NCBI GenBank assembly: GCA_900768535.1
Contig: CAAGDE010000037.1
Span: 1-10,819, forward strand
Direction: 5' to 3'
Length of the DNA stretch: 10,819 nucleotides
Source of the DNA: Clostridia bacterium
GTDB lineage: Bacteria > Bacillota > Clostridia > Oscillospirales > CAG-272
Program-made: the position numbers and the translations under genes
Notes under the pieces: generated by a model
The model's input: only the letters and a program-made list of their open reading frames with translations
Told to the model about the DNA's origin: nothing
The model's database searches: none
Part shown: one piece after another, positions 5,797 to 10,819 of the stretch
How the letters are laid out: every line of letters begins with the position of its first letter
Position numbering within the stretch: position 1 is the stretch's first letter

Positions 5797-5871
5797 TAGG
5801 TTTTTTGAAATTTCTCCGGACTTTTTTCGTACGCTTAACAGTCCTCTTTGCTTTTGCCCTGCGACTTTCAT

Positions 5872-5900
5872 ATTATACCATATTTCCGCCGCTTTGTCAA
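5872..5900 (-). promoter_or_regulatory. Distal tandem promoter upstream of the tRNA cluster
   Basis: Minus-strand TTGACA (5895-5900) and TATAAT (5872-5877) with a 17-nt spacer and TGG before the -10, about 104 bp upstream of the proximal promoter and built on the same plan. No gene lies between them, so it most likely adds a second start for the tRNA transcript. It begins shortly after the stop of the DapF-like gene. The rest of 5742-5943 holds nothing else I can support. Confidence 0.88.
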
Positions 5901-5943
5901 GTCCTTTTTGAGAAAAATTCCGCCGTATTTTTGATTTTTTTGC

Positions 5944-6732
5944 TTACACCACGGTTGTGCCGTCAAATACCGTTGTTACCGGCAGGGTGATGGTTACCTG
6001 ACCGTCCGAAATTTCCGTTTTCGCCTCGCCGCCGGTCATGGATACGGTCAACCGCTCTTCCTGACCGAACAGTTCGGTCAGTGCCCGAATGGCATCCAGC
6101 CGGATCCGGACTTCTCCCCGTCCCGGCACCCACAGCCGTGCGCGCACGGTGCGCTCCGCTCCGATATTCGCAATCAGAAAGGGGACACCCTTCATTCCGG
6201 GAATTTCTCCGACCTTCGTTGCAACCGCGGCAATGTTGATCTCTCCCGGTCCGTTGACCTCCGGAAAGCTCTCGTCCGTGCGCAAAACGATCAGATTGCC
6301 GACCGGATGCAGAACCAATCCGTTTGCCTCGGTCACTTCCGCAACCGGCAGGCGTGCAAATGTACCGCAGATCAGGCTGACGCCCCGTCGGTTGGGGGAG
6401 ATTTGCCCGAACGAAAGATTTTCACCCTTTACGGCAAGCGAGAGCTTATTTTCCGAAACGATTTTGCAGTCAAAGAGCAGCTTGGCTGCGCAGAAGGGGG
6501 TAAATCCTGCGGGATCGGCGTCGGTCCCGTCTGCGGCAAAGACCGCCAGCTGAGCCCGGCTTTCCGGCACTTCGGCGGGGGAGACGGTCACCAGCGATTC
6601 CCCGCCGATGCCGAAGGTGCGGTCGGTCAGCAGAATGGCAAGGGTTTCCGGATCGTAGACCCGCTGGGTGAAGGTTTCCGTAAGGATGCAGTCATTTCCC
6701 ATGACATGGGATTTGGTAAAACGGATCGGCAT
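5944..6732 (-). CDS. DapF-like protein (diaminopimelate epimerase fold) lacking both catalytic cysteines
   Basis: Encodes 262 residues. The chain follows diaminopimelate epimerase from end to end: FTKSHVMGND (5-14) for the usual FxKMHGxGND, TDRTFGIGGESL (36-47) for DRxxGIGxDGL, AADGTDADPAGFTPFC (66-81) for NxDGSxxxxCGNGxRC, GNLIVL (145-150), and WVPGRGEVRI (201-210) for the YERGxGET region. The two catalytic cysteines of DapF fall at Ala75 (CGNG has become AGFT) and Arg211 (ACGxGAC has become IRLDAI). It should therefore not epimerise LL-DAP by the known two-thiol mechanism. It may be a binding or regulatory paralog, or may have a new activity; I do not know which. ATG follows AAGGAG at 6 nt. 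It lies 47 nt after the MATE gene on the same strand, probably one operon. The frame is intact, which argues against a decaying pseudogene. Confidence 0.8.
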   Translation of the reverse strand: MPIRFTKSHVMGNDCILTETFTQRVYDPETLAILLTDRTFGIGGESLVTVSPAEVPESRAQLAVFAADGTDADPAGFTPFCAAKLLFDCKIVSENKLSLAVKGENLSFGQISPNRRGVSLICGTFARLPVAEVTEANGLVLHPVGNLIVLRTDESFPEVNGPGEINIAAVATKVGEIPGMKGVPFLIANIGAERTVRARLWVPGRGEVRIRLDAIRALTELFGQEERLTVSMTGGEAKTEISDGQVTITLPVTTVFDGTTVV

Positions 6733-6779
6733 AATGAACTCCTTATCTGTAAAATCGGGCGCGGAGAGCGTCGTTTTGC

Positions 6780-8177
6780 TTACAGCTGATCTGCCAAGGT
6801 GTCCTGCCTTGCCGTCAGCTTTTTATAGTTGACGGTAAAGCAGATGATCTCCGCTATTGCCGTAATGGTCCAGGAAAAGATGTACAGCAGGTAGAGTGAG
6901 GGGATGGTGTGAAAATGGGCGAAAACGGTGTAAATCCACACCACACGGAAGACGCAGGAGCCCATGATCACAATGACCGTGGGCGCAAAGCTCTTGCCGA
7001 TTCCCCGGCAGGCGGCAATGGTACAGTCCATAAACGCGCTGACGGCATAGCAGAAGCACATGATCCGCGTGCGCTGAAGTCCGGCTTCAATGACCGCCTC
7101 CTCGTTGGCGAACAGGGACAAAAACTCCCTGCCGAACAGGAACAGCGCACTGCCGAGCAACGCGCCGATGGTAAAGGAATACGCAATGCCGATGAAGTAG
7201 CTTTTCAGCACGCGGTCCCGCTTTCCGGCGCCCAGGTTCTGTCCCATAAAGGTTGAGCAGGCGGTATAAAACGCTGCCATGACATTATAAATGACGGAAT
7301 CGGCATTCGCCGCGGCGGAATTCCCCTCGACCATGACCGAATCGAAGGAGTTGACCGCGCTCTGGATGAAGAGGTTGGCAACGGCAAAAATGGCGTTCTG
7401 AAGCCCCGCCGGAATTCCGAGTCCGAGCACGCGCTTTCCTTCAGCCGTATCCAACCCGCCCCGCAGATCCCGGAGGCGGAAGGTGCATTCCTCTCCCTTC
7501 CGTGCCATATGGATCAGGATAAGCCCCGCAGAGACGTACTGCGTGATGATGCTGGCAAGCGCAACGCCGTCCTCCGCCATGCCGCAAATGATGACGAAAA
7601 ACAGGTTGAAGAGGACATTCAGGATGCCGGCGATCATCAGATAGGCGAGCGGGCGCTTGGTGTCGCCGTTTGCGCTGAGCACACCGTTGCCGAAGTTGAA
7701 GATTCCCAGTGCCGGCATTCCCAGCGCATAGATCCGGAAATAGAGCACCGCACCCTCAATCAGATCGTCCTTGGTGTTGAGCAGCTCCAGCATAAACCGC
7801 GCGGAGAGCAGGCAGAGCACCATGATGATACAGCCGGTTGCAAGGCAGATGACAAACGAGGTGCGGACGGAAGCCGATACCCGCTCCCGGTCGCGCGCGC
7901 CGAGATGCTGTGCCACCCGGACGTTGACGGCGCTCCCCATGCCGATGAGAAAGCCGGTGAACAGGGATACCAGAATGGTGGTCGATCCGACCGCCCCCAG
8001 CGCCTCCGCACTGGAAAATTTTCCGACAACCGCCACGTCCGCCATATTGAACAGCACCTGCAGCAGCTGAGAGAGCATCAACGGAACGCTGAAAAAGAGC
8101 ATATTTTTCCACAGGGAGCCGTGGGTCATCTGAATTTCTCCCCGCTTGCGTCCGGCAGCGGAAGCCTGATCTGCCAT
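6780..8177 (-). CDS. MATE-family multidrug/solute efflux transporter
   Basis: Encodes 465 residues, the normal length for MATE exporters, with about twelve hydrophobic helices. Family signs include the N-terminal helix region GSLWKNMLFFSVPLMLSQLL, FNMADVAVVGKF, a GAVGSTT turn, VAQHLGARDRERV between helices, and the second-half repeat with GLGIPAGLQNAIFAVANLF and FMGQNLGAGKRDRV. MATE proteins export drugs or metabolites by Na+ or H+ antiport; the substrate cannot be read from sequence here. I chose ATG 8177 over the ATG six codons upstream because GGAGGAG sits 5 nt before it. The leader has its own promoter, and the DapF-like gene follows 47 nt downstream. The leader can form a small hairpin (8199-8222, AATG..CCGTG/CACGG..CATT), whose meaning is unclear. 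Confidence 0.93.
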   Translation of the reverse strand: MADQASAAGRKRGEIQMTHGSLWKNMLFFSVPLMLSQLLQVLFNMADVAVVGKFSSAEALGAVGSTTILVSLFTGFLIGMGSAVNVRVAQHLGARDRERVSASVRTSFVICLATGCIIMVLCLLSARFMLELLNTKDDLIEGAVLYFRIYALGMPALGIFNFGNGVLSANGDTKRPLAYLMIAGILNVLFNLFFVIICGMAEDGVALASIITQYVSAGLILIHMARKGEECTFRLRDLRGGLDTAEGKRVLGLGIPAGLQNAIFAVANLFIQSAVNSFDSVMVEGNSAAANADSVIYNVMAAFYTACSTFMGQNLGAGKRDRVLKSYFIGIAYSFTIGALLGSALFLFGREFLSLFANEEAVIEAGLQRTRIMCFCYAVSAFMDCTIAACRGIGKSFAPTVIVIMGSCVFRVVWIYTVFAHFHTIPSLYLLYIFSWTITAIAEIICFTVNYKKLTARQDTLADQL

Positions 8178-8244
8178 AAAAACTCCTCCGAACATTGAAA
8201 TGCCGTGTCATCACGGGTCATTCCGCCGCGATTCACGGTCCCTT

Positions 8245-8273
8245 ATTATAGCATAGGATATCATGATATTCAA
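8245..8273 (-). promoter_or_regulatory. Predicted promoter of the MATE/DapF-like operon
   Basis: Minus-strand TTGAAT (8268-8273) and TATAAT (8245-8250) with a 17-nt spacer, about 70 nt upstream of the MATE start. Nothing else convincing is seen in 8274-8362. Confidence 0.7.
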
Positions 8274-8362
8274 CAGACAAAAATGAATCATTTACAACCG
8301 GACAGACACAATCGGGAAAGTCGGGGAACACCGGCTTGCCAACGGCGGCGATACGGACAGCA

Positions 8363-8411
8363 AAACAGACCCGAACCGATTTCGTCAATCGAAATGGATT
8401 CGGATCTGTTT
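8363..8411 (-). terminator. Terminator of the tRNA-Met/Glu unit
   Basis: A 22-bp stem with a 5-nt loop starts 5 nt beyond tRNA-Glu. On the minus strand two of the three departures from perfect pairing are G-U pairs and one is C-C, while on the plus strand they are C-A mismatches, so the structure favours minus-strand RNA. It ends in CTGTTTT. Confidence 0.78.
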
Positions 8412-8415
8412 GATT

Positions 8416-8490
8416 TGGTGACCCGTAGCAGAATCGAACTGCTGTTACCGCCGTGAAAGGGCGGTGTCTTAGCCTCTTGACCAACGGGCC
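8416..8490 (-). tRNA. tRNA-Glu (TTC)
   Basis: Acceptor stem GGCCCGT/ACGGGTC, discriminator A, encoded CCA. Anticodon loop CTTTCAC gives TTC. The D-arm GGTCAAGAGGCTAAGAC is typical of bacterial tRNA-Glu. It directly abuts tRNA-Met with no spacer. Confidence 0.97.
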
Positions 8491-8567
8491 TGGTAGCGGA
8501 GAATGGACTTGAACCCTTGACCTATCGGGTATGAACCGATTGCTCTAGCCAACTGAGCTACTCCGCC
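8491..8567 (-). tRNA. tRNA-Met (CAT), elongator type
   Basis: Acceptor stem GGCGGAG/CTCCGCT with a first G-U pair, discriminator A, encoded CCA. Anticodon loop TTCATAC gives CAT. The overall sequence resembles Bacillus elongator tRNA-Met rather than the initiator (no unpaired first base, no GGG/CCC anticodon stem) or tRNA-Ile2. Confidence 0.93.
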
Positions 8568-8587
8568 AAATTGTCGAACGCTTAAAT

Positions 8588-8616
8588 AGTATACCACAAA
8601 CAAGCCGATTTGTCAA
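8588..8616 (-). promoter_or_regulatory. Promoter of the tRNA-Met/Glu unit
   Basis: Minus-strand TTGACA (8611-8616) and TATACT (8588-8593) with a 17-nt spacer and TGG before the -10, on the same plan as the promoters of the five-tRNA cluster. tRNA-Met starts about 20 nt downstream. Confidence 0.9.
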
Positions 8617-8685
8617 GGGCTTTTTCGAAAAAAATATGATCTTTCCGCATTTTTTTGATTTTTCGCGCAGTGTACCGAAATCGGG

Positions 8686-8714
8686 TTGACAAACGGGGGT
8701 TTTTCCGTTATAAT
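8686..8714 (+). promoter_or_regulatory. Promoter of the DUF4375/DMP19-like gene
   Basis: TTGACA (8686-8691) and TATAAT (8709-8714) with a 17-nt spacer, 31 nt before the start codon. Both hexamers are consensus. Confidence 0.92.
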
Positions 8715-8745
8715 GAAGATATTCTGGTAAAGGAAGGATCAAAGC

Positions 8746-9339
8746 ATGGGATTTTTCGGAAATCTGTTTTCCGCGCGGCGGATGGTACAGCGGGCAATGG
8801 AGAAGCAGGAGGAACGGCTCCGGGCGCTGAGCGCACTCCCGGACGCGGAGCTGGCAGGGCAGGAGGACGCCGCGCTGTGCGAGGTGCTGTCCTTCCGCAA
8901 CGACCGGGCTGCGGACGCGAAATTCGGCGAGCCGCACGCGCGGAATGTATCTCTGGCGGATTGCTACGCCTCCTTTACCGGTGCCCGCCGGAGCTGGGCG
9001 ATGGTTGATCTGTTTGCCATGGAGACGGAAGCGGACGGGCTCTGCGGGGTGCTGACCGGGGAATTGCGCACCTATGCACGGGAGCTTCCCGGACTGCTGC
9101 GAACAGTCGGAGCCGCAGAGCACGCCGCACTGCTGGAAGCCTTTTTCCGTGACAACGGGATCGACCCGGCGGACATGGATTCCTTCCTTGTCGGGCACGA
9201 CCTGACGAACGATTATGCCGCGCAGGAGGCAAGATATCCTTACCGGGCATTCAACCGGGCATATGAAAAGCTGCCGCCCCTGACGGAAGCGCTTGCCGCA
9301 TACGGCCGGGCGCACCTGGCGGAATTTCAGAACGCCTGA
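8746..9339 (+). CDS. DUF4375 / DMP19-family-like protein
   Basis: Encodes 197 residues, with no signal peptide or membrane segment. An N-terminal helix is rich in Arg, Glu and Lys (RRMVQRAMEKQEERLRAL). The centre and C-terminus resemble DUF4375 proteins: a helix with MVDLFAMETEADGLCGVL in place of the usual ExxxNGGxxQFF, then LLRTVGAAEHAALLEAFFRDNGID, and a terminal YRAFNRAYEKLPPLTEALAAYGRAHLAEF segment. DMP19 of Neisseria belongs to this family and acts as a DNA mimic, but most members have no known role and the NGG core motif is changed here, so no function is given. AGGAAGG precedes the ATG by 8 nt. It has its own consensus promoter and overlaps the convergent CPBP gene by 13 bp at the 3' ends. 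Confidence 0.72.
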   Translation: MGFFGNLFSARRMVQRAMEKQEERLRALSALPDAELAGQEDAALCEVLSFRNDRAADAKFGEPHARNVSLADCYASFTGARRSWAMVDLFAMETEADGLCGVLTGELRTYARELPGLLRTVGAAEHAALLEAFFRDNGIDPADMDSFLVGHDLTNDYAAQEARYPYRAFNRAYEKLPPLTEALAAYGRAHLAEFQNA

Positions 9340-10226
9340 TCCGCGCCCCCCTTTGCGTTCGGAATCAGGAACAGCAGGACGGCAATTCCCGTCAGCAGGA
9401 CAAGTGTGACGGCGAGTCCGCCCTCCGGACCGAATGCTCCGCCGTTCCAAAGCGATGCACTGCCGCCGGCGATCGCCTCTGCACGGAGCAGGGACGGTCC
9501 CGAACGGTTCCCGCTGACCGCCGCCCCGAACAGGTTGCCCTGTGCGAAATTCCACATGGAATGGATGGCGCACGCACCCCAAAGATTCCCGCGCCGCAGG
9601 ACGTAGAGTGACGCCAGCACGCCGAACAGGAAGATGTTTCCCAGCGCCAGAGGAGTGACGCCGTTGTTCCCCAGGTGGAGCAGTGCGAACGCGGCGGAGT
9701 TGACCGTCACGGCTACCGGAATGGGGCACCGCCGCAGAAGGGAACCCATGAAGAATCCGCGGCACAGGACCTCCTCGCTCATGCCCTGCAGGAGGTACCC
9801 GGCAAAGAAGAGCAGCAGGAGGGGAGCACTGGTGTCTCCGGCGCTTTTGGTCACGCGTACCGCACCGACCGCCGCGCAGATGCCGACGGCACCGGCAAAC
9901 AGCAGCAGTCCGACCGGCAGTCCCGCAAGGTATTCCCGTCCGGCACGGCGGGGCGAGAGTCCGAGGTCACGCGGTCGCCGCCCCTCCGCAAACCGGCAGA
10001 ACAGCAGAACCACCGCCGTGCCGGGGACGGTTGAGAACAGTGCAGTCAGCATCGGAAGCGAATCCGGGAGGCGGTCAAAGAAAAATGTCAGCAGTGCAAC
10101 CGCCGCAATGACCGCGCCCTCCGCCAGCTGGACCGCCAAAAAGACGGCAACAAAAAGCAGAATCACCAGCCACCACGCAAATCCGGTTCCTCTCCCGCCC
10201 CAGGCGGGCTTTTTCAGTTTTTTCAT
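9327..10226 (-). CDS. CPBP-family intramembrane glutamic endopeptidase (CAAX protease / Abi-like)
   Basis: Encodes 299 residues with about eight hydrophobic helices. The family core is intact: SEEVLCRGFF (EExxxR, E151, E152, R156), ALLHLGN (H184) and HSMWN (H222, N226). The catalytic residues lie within the membrane. Bacterial members are related to the eukaryotic Rce1 protease; some process bacteriocins or give self-immunity, but most have unknown substrates, and no bacteriocin gene is seen here. A GC-rich insert with glycine and serine (about 235-268) lies between the HxxxN helix and the last helix. AGGAGA lies 7 nt before the ATG and a consensus-like promoter is upstream. The 3' end overlaps the DUF4375 gene tail-to-tail, with no terminator between them. 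Confidence 0.92.
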   Translation of the reverse strand: MKKLKKPAWGGRGTGFAWWLVILLFVAVFLAVQLAEGAVIAAVALLTFFFDRLPDSLPMLTALFSTVPGTAVVLLFCRFAEGRRPRDLGLSPRRAGREYLAGLPVGLLLFAGAVGICAAVGAVRVTKSAGDTSAPLLLLFFAGYLLQGMSEEVLCRGFFMGSLLRRCPIPVAVTVNSAAFALLHLGNNGVTPLALGNIFLFGVLASLYVLRRGNLWGACAIHSMWNFAQGNLFGAAVSGNRSGPSLLRAEAIAGGSASLWNGGAFGPEGGLAVTLVLLTGIAVLLFLIPNAKGGADQAF

Positions 10227-10258
10227 GGAACAATCTCCTGTCTGATCCGTTTGGCTTC

Positions 10259-10287
10259 ATTATATCATATTCTGCCCCGCGCGTCAA
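10259..10287 (-). promoter_or_regulatory. Promoter of the CPBP protease gene
   Basis: Minus-strand TTGACG (10282-10287) and TATAAT (10259-10264) with a 17-nt spacer, 32 nt upstream of the start codon. The stretch 10288-10376 upstream holds no gene I can support. Confidence 0.85.
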
Positions 10288-10376
10288 TACGCATTCCTGC
10301 AATTGTTCGGGAATGTAGGATATTGGGCGGGATGTTGTTTTATGCGGTACCACTTAGCAATGGAGATCCCGCCTGC

Positions 10377-10819
10377 CGGCGCCCCGCTTGGGGCGGGGTT
10401 CGCTGTGCGGCAATGATTGGTGGGTGCGCTTGAATATAGAAGGTTGTGCCGCTTCGCTCAGGATGACACGAAGGGGAACCGGCGCGTGGGATGGAAAACA
10501 AAGTGCCGTATTGGTTAGAAAGGTAAAATGCCGTGTCAGTTAGGAAGGCAAAATGCCATATCAGTTAGAAAGGCAAAATGCCATATCAGTTAGAAAGGTA
10601 AAATGCTGTATCAGTTAGGATGGCAGAATGCCATATCAGTTAGAAAGGCAAAATGCCATATCAGTTAGGTTGACTGTGCTATATTTTACACCGAACATAT
10701 TTGGCACCACGCCCCTGTCCCCCACGTGTCATCCTGAGCGAAGCGGCACCACTCATCAATATTCAAGTGCGATCACCAGTCATTGCCGCACAGCGAACCC
10801 CGCCCCAAGCGGGGCGCCG
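10377..10819. repeat. Composite repeat element bounded by long inverted arms
   Basis: The left arm (10377-10470, beginning CGGCGCCCCGC and ending GGATGACACG) is the reverse complement of the right arm (10725-10819, CGTGTCATCC to GGGGCGCCG) with few mismatches, mostly at about 10421-10448. Each arm includes a GC hairpin (CCCCGC/GCGGGG) and the motif GTCATCCTGAGCGAAGCG. The interior of about 254 bp holds a 25-bp tandem array and no ORF. The right arm may continue past the window edge. Confidence 0.85.
10504..10669 (+). repeat. 25-bp tandem repeat (minisatellite), six full units plus a partial
   Basis: Units start at 10504, 10529, 10554, 10579, 10604, 10629 and 10654. The common unit starts TGCCATATCAGTTAG and continues AAAGGCAAAA. 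Two complete units (10554, 10629) are identical and the others differ at a few positions; the last breaks off after TGCCATATCAGTTAGG. There are no unique spacers, and 25 is not a multiple of 3, so it is neither CRISPR nor a coding repeat. Most unit junctions form or approach the small palindrome GGCAAAATGCC. Confidence 0.95.

Noticed and set aside
5653..5871. Minus-strand 72-codon ORF starting just after the distal tRNA promoter
   Set aside because: Runs through the proximal promoter and into tRNA-Val and tRNA-Asp; its ATG overlaps the probable transcription start region, leaving no ribosome binding site.
7509..8198. Plus-strand 229-codon open frame
   Set aside because: Antisense to the MATE gene; the biased charged composition is a shadow of membrane-helix codons.
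8199..8222. Riboswitch or attenuator in the MATE leader
   Set aside because: Only a small bulged hairpin is present; there is no conserved riboswitch core and no terminator/antiterminator pair in the short leader.
8545..9765. Minus-strand 406-codon open frame
   Set aside because: Overlaps tRNA-Met, the DUF4375 gene and the CPBP gene; Arg-rich composition and no motifs.
9327..10226. Bacteriocin immunity or abortive-infection system around the CPBP protease
   Set aside because: No bacteriocin precursor, peptide exporter or nuclease gene lies next to it; the DUF4375 neighbour is on the other strand with its own promoter.
10504..10669. CRISPR array
   Set aside because: Units are contiguous 25-bp repeats without unique spacers, and no cas genes are present.

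Overview
The window looks like a chromosomal segment of a Gram-positive Clostridia-type bacterium, most likely an uncultured gut member of the Oscillospirales or a relative. The support is indirect. Promoters are TTGACA/TATAAT with 17-nt spacers and often an extended TG. Shine-Dalgarno sites are strong, all seven tRNAs encode CCA, and the gene families (Mrp with an N-terminal Cys cluster, YmfI-type reductase, VanY-type peptidase, MATE, CPBP) are common in Firmicutes. Most of the window is GC-rich. A visibly AT-rich patch at about 4020-5200 stands out.

Layout. (1) 1-171: 3' end of a DapA-family aldolase gene, closed by a bidirectional terminator. (2) 275-498: a 224-bp palindromic element whose right edge supplies the stop codon of mrp (minus strand, 493-1344). 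(3) 1491-3956: a plus-strand operon with its own promoter, encoding an exported ComEC-type metallo-beta-lactamase-fold protein, a YmfI-like SDR (candidate EF-P 5-aminopentanone reductase) and a membrane-anchored M15/VanY-type carboxypeptidase. (4) About 4020-5200: an AT-rich patch with two divergent unrecognised genes. (5) 5197-5900: a minus-strand tRNA cluster (Val-Asp-Phe-Gly-Cys) behind two tandem promoters, with a terminator-like hairpin inside it between Gly and Cys. (6) 5944-8273: a minus-strand MATE transporter gene followed by a diaminopimelate-epimerase-like protein that has lost both catalytic cysteines. (7) 8363-8616: a second minus-strand tRNA unit (Met-Glu). (8) 8686-10287: a DUF4375/DMP19-like gene (plus) overlapping tail-to-tail with a CPBP intramembrane protease gene (minus). 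(9) 10377-10819: a composite repeat with 94/95-bp inverted arms around seven 25-bp tandem units.

Most genes are housekeeping or envelope-related. No complete mobile element, CRISPR array, phage gene or defence system is visible. The observations most worth following are the catalytically dead DapF paralog paired with a MATE transporter, the composite inverted-repeat/minisatellite element, the palindrome that ends mrp, the AT-rich gene pair, and the terminator inside the tRNA array.
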